DNA of 64,000 nt from Brassica napus (lineage: Eukaryota > Streptophyta > Magnoliopsida > Brassicales > Brassicaceae). Made by a program: the position numbers and the translations under genes. Below the pieces are notes generated by a model that saw only the letters and a program-made list of their open reading frames with translations, was not told the DNA's origin and ran no database searches. The stretch is from the NCBI RefSeq assembly GCF_020379485.1, contig NC_063437.1:806001-870000 (forward strand), written 5' to 3'. Below, in pieces: positions 11,864 to 34,000 of this stretch (within the stretch, counting starts at the first letter, position 1; the number at the start of each line of letters is the position of its first letter).

Positions 11864-12710
11864 TTTATATTTGCACTATGAAGAAAATGAATAAAACTAC
11901 CACTCTTGCATTATAGTAAGTCTTGGTTTGTTTTGTATAATAAGTAATGAGTGAAATTGTTAAGTTTCCTAGGACTTCTAACTTAAAATCAATCGGAGAT
12001 AAGTGTAGTGGTCCAAACCCTTTATATATTACTTAAGTCCATTTCATAATTCAATGTGGAATCTTAATCTCCAACATCCTCACTCGATATAGTGGTGCGT
12101 ATGACCACTAGTTTCGATAGAATCCATCACACCCCTCCAAGATAATATCCTTTTTTAGATATCTTGAAGAAATTAAACCTTCCTTGGACCATTATTTCTT
12201 ATGATGGCCGGACAACTTTCTGGACCGGGTTAATGGTTAAGGTGTCGGCCCGTTTTGATACCATGTCAAGAAGTTTGAGCAATACATTGAGAACCTTCTT
12301 ATTCATCAAGTAACTGATACAAGCTCCATATATACAAGTATGTATGTTAACTTAAAGCTTGTTATACAAACCGGGTTACACACAATATATGTCAGCTCAA
12401 TACCGGTCAATGGTATTATCCAAAACGATTCGAACCCGAAAAAGTATCCGAAATAATCAGAAAATCCGAAAAAGTCGTAAAGATCAACAAGACTTGAGAG
12501 TATCCAAAAAGGTATTCAAAACCTAAAAAATTATCTCAAATACTCAATTTCGTTTATGTTGATCAACCCGTAAAGATATACTAATCCGAAGTATTATTAA
12601 CCGAACTCGAATAAATTTAGATCAAAAATGAATTTATGATGAAATTATAAAATATATCCATACCCGAAGAATTATTAAAGGAACCCGACGCGAAAATATA
12701 TAAAATCTGA
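11864..12710. other. P450 3' flank with transposon relics
   Basis: After the P450 stop there is an untranslated region with ATGAATAAAACTA-like polyadenylation sequence. A TRIM-like relic (11958-12265) follows, then a stretch of degenerate CCGAA repeats (about 12425-12700). No gene is seen. Confidence 0.5.
11958..12265 (-). mobile_element. Possible TRIM/LTR retroelement relic
   Basis: Read on the minus strand, 12263-12249 is TGGTATCAAAACGGG, close to the initiator-Met primer-binding site TGGTATCA. About 170 bases of internal sequence follow, then a 119-bp block from 12076 to 11958 that starts TGTTGGAG and ends CTTAACA, as an LTR would. A convincing second LTR next to the primer site is not visible, so the element is truncated or diverged. 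Confidence 0.4.
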
Positions 12711-12759
12711 ATGAGATTGTGTCGTTTTAAATTCCAATTTAACCACTCATTTGACTGGT

Positions 12760-13260
12760 CAAGAGCAGAGACAGGAGGAAGAAGGAAATTTACCATCGTA
12801 ACTTTCTTAATGGGTGCGAAATTGCTAAATCAAACATCACTCCCTCTTTCTCGCGCTCACCTTTCTCCGATCGTTGCTGCTCCTTCCAATCGCCGGTTAG
12901 ATCAGATTTTACAAGAAATGTGAGCCGGATAATCTCAGTTGCTTCCCATTCATTTTTTTGTTTGCTTGGACATTTTCTCCTACCATTATCACCGAAACCG
13001 TGCGTATCTACTCTCAGTTCCTTCACATGTCTAAGACAGATCTCGTGTCTGAATGTTCTGTAGATTTCTTGTTGTCGGAAGCGAAAATATCAACAGGATG
13101 GAGTTTTGTTCTGTCATGTGTGCCCTAATATTTTTATTTACATATTATATTCATTTCAGCTTCCGTGTTTCCCACGTTAGTGCTTATTTTCCATTATTTG
13201 GTGTTAAACAGGTGGTAAGTGAGATACCTGTTTCCGTAGGTTCTCTATAAGCTCTTTAAA
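12760..13260 (+). promoter_or_regulatory. BEACH gene promoter and 5' untranslated region
   Basis: A pyrimidine-rich leader (about 12838-12895, CTCCCTCTTTCTCGCGC) precedes a probable 5' UTR intron. An acceptor-like CCGTAG lies near 13225-13231, about 30 bases before the ATG at 13261. No long reading frame is present. The exact transcription start and intron borders cannot be fixed from sequence. Confidence 0.4.
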
Positions 13261-25500
<12,240 letters not shown>

Positions 25501-26139
25501 CATTGTATTCAATCAAAACCTTTCGGTAAAATTAACGGCAAACTCACGGAACTTTACTATGTATAGTCAGGTTTTCACATGTTTTCTTCGTATGTATTAT
25601 TAACTTATGATTAACAATAACAGTATACTGGTATGGTACTTACAAACTAGATGATTACGTGGGATAAGTACCGTAGAAACATATGTATGTTGATTAGTAT
25701 TACGACTTTTATGAATTTAAAATTAGTCGATGAACATATTTAAGGGATAATATAGAAAAGTTGAAAACTATACTTGTTAGCTGTCTTCAGTATAGGGGGT
25801 AATATAAGAAAAACTGCATCGAGTTACAACAAGACCAATAAAGTTATTAGATGTCTTGAATCCCCTGTATATTAATTTAGGATCATTTAAAAAGTTGTAA
25901 CCTTGAGTTTGTACTAACTAAAAAGAGATCTTACTTAGATGTCATTTAATTAGAATGACAATTTAGCTTACGTGGCAGCTTAATAATCAATTGAAAAAAA
26001 TATTGGTTCAAATTGAATTACGAGTGAACATTATATTAACCCAAAATATAAAAAACATGTATTATTTTCTTAAATAAAAACTACGGAATTATCTAATATG
26101 ATTAACTTATATATAGAAACTAATGACTATGAATAATAA

Positions 26140-26562
26140 AGATTTGATACGTTCAACTGCATTGAATGCAACTTTTCTTTGTGTTTCGAATGTGCTAGTG
26201 TACCTGAAAAGGTGAGGTATAAGCATGATGAACACATCCTTACTCTTTTTTATGGAGATCAAGAGGCAAGTGCGGCCAATCATAATTGGTGCGAGATATG
26301 TGAGAGGAAAATAAAGACAAGCCAACGGTTCTATACGTGTGATGAATGTTGTGTTATTGAATGTTTACTTGGAAAAGACATGCACTCAAGCTTTCGTTCA
26401 TATTCGTCCGGTCCTAGCAAGATTGATATTCTACCCAACAATCGGATGACTCGACCGATATGCTCCACATGCCACCAACGTTGTCAACAAAAGATGGTCT
26501 TCCAACGTTTTGGATCCAAGCAATGTTCCTTTAAATGTATGGGAAGATATCGTCCTAGCTAA
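26140..26562 (+). pseudogene. DC1 (Cys/His-rich C1) domain protein fragment
   Basis: An open frame after a stop at 26137-26139 encodes about 140 residues with repeated Cys/His signatures: FNCIECNFSLCFECA, a HNWCEICERKI segment, FYTCDECC, and ICSTCH near the end. This is the pattern of plant DC1 domain proteins, which usually carry several such modules over 500-700 residues. Only the last modules are present, no start codon or promoter is evident, and BEACH duplicate material lies on both sides. I read it as a gene fragment moved here, not a working gene. Confidence 0.7.
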
Positions 26563-26749
26563 TAAGAATGTATATTAGTTTAATGGCTATTTTCATCTTA
26601 AGTATTTTTTGTATATTGTGGCTTGTTGGTTATTGAGCTATTGATAAAAGTTATCTATGTTGGAGATATCCTTTTATCTGTCAGTTTATTATATGAACAT
26701 AACAACTGGGATAATATATATCACAAGACACAAGACACAACAATTGATC

Positions 26750-27215
26750 GGTGTTATACATGGGGATGAAGAAGACAACACTCAGTGCAGAATATAACAA
26801 CTATAGCTCTGAACATATAACAAACCTCTTAGTTTCCACTAAAGATAGACAGTTGATAATCTTCACCAACTCAGATGTAAGTTTTTGTCACCAAACAAAA
26901 GTAGATGCTTATTCAACAAAAGATGGTCTTCATTAGTTGCTACCATTTTTATTACTAGATAAAATCAATTACAACGCTTGGATTAGCTTTCACATGTTTG
27001 TTTCGGAGTGTTGTGTAAATGATAAAATCAGTTAGTTGCTACCATTTTTATTACTACAACGCTTGGATTAGCTTACAACTTTATTAGGTGAGCCAAAAGT
27101 TCTTGGTATGATACTTACAAACTAGATGGTTACATGGGATAAGTACATTAGAAACACATACGTTGATTAGTCTAATCAATATAACTATAAACTAACAACT
27201 TTTATGGATAATGTT
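26750..27215 (+). pseudogene. Broken duplicate of BEACH exon 29 and 3' flank
   Basis: 26765-26878 repeats exon 29 (25232-25335): AACCTCTTAGTTTCCACT, CAGTTGAT and ATCTTCACCA recur, and the donor GTAAGTTTTT is kept. The intended reading frame meets a stop after an indel. Further on, 27100-27205 repeats the 3' flank at about 25625-25720 (ACTTACAAACTAGATG, GGGATAAGTAC, GTTGATTAGT). The terminal part of the gene was therefore duplicated in tandem and then decayed. Confidence 0.75.
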
Positions 27216-27359
27216 ACTATTCCCACACAACCGACACAATTTTTACGTCCCAAGTTAAATAAAACTCATCATTGTAAGCAGTACCAGCTACAGAAATCAC
27301 CCACATTCTATGGTAAATATTTTGCCATTTATGATACTTGCTTCATGCTTTTACAAACT

Positions 27360-27563
27360 TTAGCTTATGTTTGATGCATGGTACCCATCATCTCTTTGTT
27401 TGTGGTAGACAAAGCTAACTCTAAGAATAGCTATAAATAGTAGAGAATATAGGCATAGAATAATAACAGCTTTGATCATTTTGAAGCATGCTAATAATTC
27501 TAGATGTTGACTTGTTACTCCAATTTGCCATTTAGTCTTTAGTAGTATTAGCTTCTTCATCAT
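27360..27563 (-). other. Small ORF with hydrophobic segment, unproven
   Basis: This 67-codon minus-strand ORF has an internal Met followed by a hydrophobic stretch (MIKAVIILCLYSLLFIAILR) resembling a signal peptide and a short polar tail. It matches no peptide-hormone family I recognise, and its surroundings are transposon and duplicate debris. It may be chance. Confidence 0.2.
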
Positions 27564-27705
27564 ATTCTTTAATATTTTTTTTTGGTTTCATCTCAAGAAA
27601 ATATCAACACAAGAAATGAGTAAGAATTTTTAGTGGTCCTAGTCTTTAGCCTCATCAATACGTTTTTTTCCTCTATTCATATCACATGATTATAAATTTT
27701 TATAA

Positions 27706-27805
27706 NNNNNNNNNNNNNNNNNNNNNNNNNNNNNNNNNNNNNNNNNNNNNNNNNNNNNNNNNNNNNNNNNNNNNNNNNNNNNNNNNNNNNNNNNNNNNNN
27801 NNNNN
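27706..27805. other. Assembly gap (100 N)
   Basis: Exactly 100 N bases are present, which usually marks a scaffold gap of unknown size. Part of the ZPR2 promoter may be missing here. Confidence 0.99.
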
Positions 27806-27960
27806 GAGTCTGTTTTGGTCTTCTTCTTCATCATCTTCGTTCTAAACCCATGCATCACTGGTCCCTCTTATCATCATGAGTTTCCTTTTACCATCATTAC
27901 CTTCAAAAGACTTCTTCATCTCTGTCTCCCTCTCTTACAAAACACAAGCTTATCTATCTC

Positions 27961-27969
27961 TATATAAAG
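27961..27969 (+). promoter_or_regulatory. TATA box of ZPR2
   Basis: TATATAAAG lies 65 bases before the ZPR2 ATG in a pyrimidine-rich leader. The spacing would give a 5' UTR of roughly 30 bases. Confidence 0.5.
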
Positions 27970-28025
27970 CTTATCTTCCCAATGTGTGTTACTCAGATCA
28001 TTTTGCGGAATAAGACGAGAAGAAG

Positions 28026-28392
28026 ATGTGTCTGAGATCTTCAGAATCATTCCCAGACACACGCAAGATGACATCAGCTTCGCGCCACAACAAACGCAAA
28101 CCTAAGACACAAACCCATCTCCGTGTCCTTAGTCTCACCAGGTTCAGTTTCAGACACATTGACTCTGTTTTAGCGTTCTGAACTATAACAGCCTCACTCT
28201 GTTTTTTTTCTTTTTCCTTTCTTTGGACGCAGGAGGAGAAGAATGCTGAGGGCAGAGAAGGAGATGGAGATGAGAAACATGAAGCTCTTTCTAGAGAATC
28301 AAAGCATTATACGAGAGAACGAAGCTCTAAAGAAGAAAGCACTTCTTCTCCACCAAGAAAACAATGCTCTCTTCTCTCTGCTTCATCCATAA
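28026..28392 (+). CDS. ZPR2: LITTLE ZIPPER microprotein
   Basis: Two exons (28026-28141 and 28233-28392; GT-AG intron) encode 91 residues. After a basic region (RRRRMLRAEKEME) comes one leucine-zipper helix (MRNMKLFLENQSIIRENEAL and onward, ending LLHP). The protein has no DNA-binding domain. LITTLE ZIPPER proteins bind the zipper of HD-ZIP III factors and form inactive heterodimers in shoot meristem and leaf polarity control; HD-ZIP III factors in turn switch on ZPR genes. Its place between BEACH and DHDPS1 fits Arabidopsis ZPR2; the paralog ZPR1 sits beside DHDPS2 on chromosome 2. Confidence 0.88.
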
Positions 28393-29124
28393 CTCTCCCC
28401 TGTTTCATCCTTCCCTTAAGTGATCTTCATGAAACATGTTTCTTTATTACTTTTTTTCTCTCGTCTTATCTACTAAAATAAAGAAACCTCAGGCTTTGGA
28501 CCCAAGTTCCAGCCTAATTTCATATATGCACTAAGTATTAATATATATTATATATCCATGATCATCATGTTCTTTTAGCAATGTTCCAAATATTGGTAAG
28601 CGATAACTATATGTTTAGTAGAAAACTACCAACTAAGCAGATTATTCAGAGCCGGCTTACGAATTATTAATTTATTTTCTATATATTTTATATTTATATT
28701 AGATATTTTAGTTTTAAATTTAATTATAAAATTATTCTGAGGAACTATAGAAATTAGATGTACAGAAAAATAAAAATAAATTAGACAAATTTTTTTAGAT
28801 CTGGATTAACATTGTTGTTTAATTTAATAGATTTAAATTAGTTTAGATTGATTCAAACAAATCTAAATTGTAATTAACTACGGTTTAAACCGATTTGAGT
28901 AAAAAAATCATTTCAGTTATTACCGATCTGCCAATAGACTGATTTTTAAAACATTGATAGAGCCAAACAAGCAGATACAAAAACAGAATCATCCCCATAA
29001 CAGATAGTAAGTAAAAAAAAAAACAACCAGATTTATCACAAGAGCAACAGAACATAGCAACTACATGATCCATCTGTAAGTTTCTCATTAGCCAAAGAGA
29101 ACTATAAACAGAACCAAGGTATAT
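28393..29124. other. Intergenic DNA between ZPR2 and DHDPS1
   Basis: ZPR2 and DHDPS1 converge here, so both 3' untranslated regions lie in this stretch. It is AT-rich with no recognisable gene. A GAGCCGGCTTACG word near 28650 may be part of a small repeat. Confidence 0.5.
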
Positions 29125-30617
29125 CTAATACCTTCCGATTAAAATGAAGTCATCATCATCAAGCACCTGAACATCTCTCTCCCCTACAAAATGCTCCCTT
29201 CCAATCTCCTCCACAAGTTTAACAAACTCAACCCTTTTCGACACAGGCAACGGCACATAAGGCAGCCTAAACACCGGCCTAGCAACTCCTAGCTGCGCCA
29301 AAGCCGTGTTCACACCAATAGGATTCGGTTCCTGGAACACCCAATCCACCAAAGGCAGAAGCTTTGCGTTCAACGCCGAGTCTCTACCTTCAAACATTAA
29401 CTTCCTCACCAACCCTGGAACCAAGTTGCTAACCACCGATATAACTCCGGTCGCTCCATGATCCCATCTAGAGTCATGGCACTGATCATCATTCCCACTC
29501 CACACAACGATACCCTTCTCAGTATACTCTTCAACACGGTCATTACCCACACACTCCTTAACACCAGCCAAGTTAACATTCCCAGAGAGCTTAAAGATAA
29601 CCTGTGGAGGTATGTCTTGATTCGTTCGACCAGGTACATTGTATATAATCGTCGGTCCCATGTGGAGAACGGTTTGAAAGTGAGCAGTCATGCCTTCAAT
29701 AGATGTTTTGCCGTAGTAAGGGTTGATGTGGAGAGCAGCGTGCATCCCCACGGCGAACCCTTGCTCGGTGGCGTGGATGGCTTCTCTGGTGGAGTTGCTT
29801 CCGGTGTTCCCAATGACTTTGATCCTTGCGCCGAAGCAGTTCACGGTGTGGCCTATGAGCATTATGTGTTCGTCCCAGCTCATTAACTGGCCTTCCCCGG
29901 TTGTACCACCGACGATCACACCTTCAGCGCCTTTGATTATCTGTGTGTTGACTAGCTCGTCGTATGCTTCGAGGTCGAATCTTCCGTCGGGGAGGTACGG
30001 TGTTTTGATGGCTGTGATCACTTTGAGGGACCTTATGTCTTCTGTGTTCGTCCTGCAAACACGCAAAAGGAAGAGAGACATCAATGAAAACACTAGTGGG
30101 CATTAGAAAGAAACTGAAGCTAAACCGACCTGTTTTTGTCCTCGAGACTGCGCATTGGGAGATGGAAGTTAGGTACTACAGCTGCTTTTGGAGAGACCCA
30201 TTTCAGATTCCTTCTGCGCGATGAGAAGATAAAAGCAGAGCGTGTTAACGATTATGACAAGACAGAGACTAGAGTAGTAATGATGTCCGGTAATAAACTG
30301 GCATTACTCAGAGATCATCATAAGACCATGTCTCGTAAACACTAACTAATCTAAACATCTAAAGCAGAGCATATAACGATTTAACACAAGACAAGAGCCT
30401 CGAGTAATGATGATGTCCGGTAATAAAGACTCGCATGACTCAGGGATCATGTTCAGAAACAAATTACTACTCTAAAACAACTAAATCGCAAATCAGTTGT
30501 TGTGGGAATGGATAGAAGAGAGTGGTGAAACCTCTTGTAGCCCTCGAGTTGATGTGAGCGAGGGAAATGGAGGGCAGAGTCGATGGAGATCAAGCCGTAA
30601 CCTTTCAAAGCTGCCAT
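29125..30617 (-). CDS. DHDPS1: 4-hydroxy-tetrahydrodipicolinate synthase, plastid
   Basis: Exons on the minus strand are 30617-30532, 30213-30130 and 30052-29125, giving 365 residues, the usual plant length. The enzyme condenses pyruvate with aspartate semialdehyde, the first step of the lysine branch, in the chloroplast, and is inhibited by lysine. Visible signatures are GGTTGEG for substrate binding, YNVPGR with the catalytic Tyr, and AGVKEC with the Schiff-base Lys. The first 40 or so residues ([13 protein letters not shown]...) act as the plastid-targeting region. Intron 1 contains a tandem repeat. The end [11 protein letters not shown] matches the family. Synteny points to the DHDPS1 copy. 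Confidence 0.94.
30229..30455. repeat. Tandem repeat (about 130-bp unit) in DHDPS1 intron
   Basis: Two diverged copies, 30229-30325 and 30358-30455, share AAAGCAGAGC, GATGTCCGGTAATAAA and ACTCAG-GATCAT in the same order. They fill most of the first DHDPS1 intron, between its first two coding exons. Confidence 0.7.
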
Positions 30618-31052
30618 CTTTCAATCGGAAGATCAGCTGGAGGCGGTGATGTTAATAGTGGGCACAGTGTAGATGAGAACGTTGCAGCGACGGCGAAATA
30701 GATTGAGCTCAGGCGTTAGAGCATGCTGAAGAAGCCTGAAACTGATGTTAGAAGAAATAAAGACAAGGAGTGTGTCTACTTTAGGGTTTTGACTTTTCTT
30801 GTCTTGATGACTATTTGCCACGTAGAGTATCTAATCGTTTATATAGTGACGTTGACCGTGTTACCCCCAACTACATGCGGACAAATACGGAGTAGTTTGC
30901 AGGTGTGTTGGGCTGGGCCTTAGAGAACTTAAGCCCAACAAGTCCATTAGGCGAGTTTATATATTTGAACCGATGAATAAAAAGACAACTCTATAGGCAA
31001 AGCATTTAACATCACAATCCAAACTGAAAAGATTGAAAAGCCAAAAAAAAAA
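30618..31052. other. Spacer between DHDPS1 start and BIG2 end
   Basis: This spacer holds the DHDPS1 promoter (minus strand) and the BIG2 3' untranslated region. Three site II-like motifs lie together: TGGGCT at 30909-30914, TGGGCC at 30914-30919, and the complement AGCCCA at 30932-30937. No extra gene is visible, although Arabidopsis has an AT-hook gene (AHL18) at this position. Confidence 0.5.
30909..30937 (-). promoter_or_regulatory. Site II (TGGGCY) cluster upstream of DHDPS1
   Basis: Three TGGGCC/T elements occur in 29 bases about 290 bp before the DHDPS1 start codon. Such TCP-binding site II elements are common in promoters of growth-linked housekeeping genes in plants. The motif is seen directly; its use here is inferred. 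Confidence 0.4.
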
Positions 31053-34000
31053 TCAGCACCATTGTAGTAGAACCGGACCAACCGATAAGCCCAGCATGTC
31101 GGAAAGAGCAACCTGAACCTCACTAGAGCCGTGTTCGCAGCTAATCAAGCTAGCCAAAAGCGGAAACAGAGACTTCATGTTCTTCTCAAATGACACCTCT
31201 TCCAATGTACACATTGCTTGAAGTGTTGCAACTATAAGAGGAGCTCTTGCTGCTAACTCCCTTCGTTTTCCGGATCCCAGAGGTATCCTCCATCGGTACT
31301 CGCTGCCTCGTGATGACTCTGATGGTTGTTTTTTAGCAGAAGAGGAAGTCTCGATGTAGAAGTTGAGAACTTCTTGACAGGTTTTGACTAGGAGTGACTC
31401 TATTTCCTCTGCTTCTTCCCCTGTTTCTTTGTTTTCGTCTGTGACGAGATTCTGTAAGAAAGTGAGGCAGATTTGGTAAGACTCGTTTTCGAGACGAAGT
31501 AGTGGAGGATCTTGCATTTGTGTCATGGGTCCTAGCTCTTGTAGTCTTGAACGCAGTATCGAGTTGCTGTTTACGCTGTGAGCGTGTAACGCTACACCGT
31601 GTAATGCGTCGAAGAGAACTAATGTGTTTTTCGCTGAGAGCTGAGGTCTGTACATGTTGTAAATCTCCATCACAGCCTGAAAAAAAAAGAAACATTATAA
31701 ACAACACAAACATTACAACTGTAACATGCCGAAAAGGTATGAACAGAAACTGACCTGAATCAACAAAAGCTGAACAGCGGCACGGCACTTAGCATCAGAG
31801 ATAGCGGCGTAAAGACGGACCGGTGTTGACTGACTCTCTTCATTACCATCCGAGCCAAGAGGAGCAACAGACTCAGCATTTCTCTGGCTTCTCTCCACAT
31901 ACTCTTCGCTGAGGAAATAAGAAAAGTCTGGGCAAGTCGTCTTCGCCGATTCCTTTAAAGACGACACTACTTCTAACCATTTCTCTTCAGAAAACAAGAC
32001 ACCAGCGTCGCTCATAAGACGAACAAACGCAGCGATACCAATCCCAGCAAGACTCTGGTGAGGTCTCTTTATGAAGCTCACAAGAAGCATTAGTACTTTC
32101 TTTAGTAGTGGATTGACTGTAGTGTAGAATTTGACAAAGAGATCCACTACGAGCTGTAGTGCTAATGTGCAGGTCTCGTATAGCCAAGCATCATGGTCTA
32201 GCTCGTCCACTTCACCATAGCTTCCTTGATCTGGAGATTCGTCTCCGCCAGTTGGATCAATACCATGCCGTACGTAGTCAAATATAGGAAACAACACAGA
32301 TTCGAATACTTTTTCCCATAGTGGCAGAGAAAACAAGTGACCATGGTTGCGTAAGGTATCGAACAGAATCTGTAAAGCACTTTTCCTGATTTCTGGTCTT
32401 GGATCGAAACTAAGCTCTGACAAGCCTGCAAACACATAAATAAGAATCTTCAACTTAGATAACACATGTGAAAAGGTAGCCAAATGTAGAGACTATTCAG
32501 TTTGATGTTATACCTGCTAGTAAGGGAAACCAGAAGTATAGCTGATTATTGCTGTTTCCAATCTCTCCGTTCTCTAGCTTCCCGCTTTTTCCTGTGTGGA
32601 GAGATGACTGAGGAGTCTTTCCAGAAGTTTCCTTGTCTTTGTTCGTTGAAGGTGATTTAAGATCTCCTTCTGCAAGCTTTGTTGCACAATACCGGAGGAA
32701 AGCTATGGACCTGAGACTGATATCCTTGCTAAATCTGTTATTGGTGAATGCAACAAGGCAGTTTACGCAATCTGTAAACGTGGTGGTTTCTGTCTCAGTA
32801 ATGTAGGGGAAATATTCTCGAATAATCTTCTCGATAATCTCAAAGGATAGGAAAACAATATTTTTGTGGTCATCATATGCTGCTGTGGTAAAAACCTGCA
32901 AAAGAAGAAAACTCATTATGCGATTCCATAAGTAAACCAAAACTTTTTAACTAAATGTGGTTACCAGAGAGATAGACCTACCATGAACATGCTTTTCCAT
33001 CCCGACTTAACATTATTTACACGCGACAATACCATCTGAGACACACATCGGATGATAAGTTCTCTGATCTCAACATCATTACTTCTACGCATGACAATGA
33101 CAAAAGGTGTCATAAACTCGTTCTGGAAGTTGTAATTAGCCAACTCCTCCCGTTCCAAGAATTTCATTGACAACTGGCGCAAAGAGTCCATCGCAAAAAT
33201 TGCAATAGAAAGATTCTCTGAGCATCCAATGGTCACAAAGAAACCCGATAGCACTTGCCAGATGCTTGACCAAACAAGCCTTATGCGGTTCATATTATAA
33301 TGCCTGTCGCCAATACCAACAGAAGATGTTCAGACTATATGCTTAAAAATGCTAAGAGCAGTGTACATCTTTTATGTGTAGTATATGAAAGAAAGGAAGG
33401 AAGTAGGCGATTCTTACGCTATCTCAACAATCTTTGTGAGGCTAAAAACGCGTGGATTAGAAGGAGACCGCAACTCGTCGATAGAAACTTTGCAGAGAGC
33501 TTTAACAAAGTCTATTATAGCTTCACTATTCAGATTCTGACTCTGTGCGAATATTAGATTCATTTCACCAACCTGCTCCAACAAGTTCAAATTAGAGACT
33601 ATACTGCTCATCTGGTCTTGTCTCACGTTTCTAGAACCTTTTCCACCAAAACTCATGCTGTCATATGAACCCCTCAAGACACCTGTAGCTGCATATTGAC
33701 TTCTCCCGGGACCTTTCTTTTTCAGAACAGGAAGCACATTTAGCTTGGGTTGCTTTGATTTCTCTGACTCATTTTGCTTGGAAGCAAAAAAAGCAGCATC
33801 TGGAGGAGCACCTTCTCCCAAGAGATGTAGTTGCTCAAAACGGGAAACACAAGTTAGTATATGCTCCCAGGCATCTTGCAAATAGTTGCCCTCTTCATCA
33901 GCAAGTTTGAGAATCGCCTGGAAAACAACCAATATTAATTGGGATCCAAACAAATTTTACAAGAACAAGGCGACGGTGAGAGCAGGAAGGAGACATCATC

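Larger units (their letters stand above)
25501..27705. other. 3' flank of BEACH gene: duplicated debris
   Basis: This stretch lies between the BEACH stop and the N gap. It contains a DC1-domain fragment (26140-26562) and a broken second copy of the BEACH exon-29 region with its 3' flank (26750-27215). A short tandem repeat also occurs (26934-26992 resembles 27025-27075). A small minus-strand ORF (27360-27563) is noted separately. No intact gene is visible. Confidence 0.6.

Noticed and set aside
26179..26562. DC1 ORF as a working gene
   Set aside because: It has no ATG, no upstream modules and lies among decayed duplicates; kept only as a fragment.
29458..29886. Plus-strand ORF of 142 codons
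   Set aside because: It lies fully opposite DHDPS1 exon 3, whose frame, motifs and splice sites are certain.
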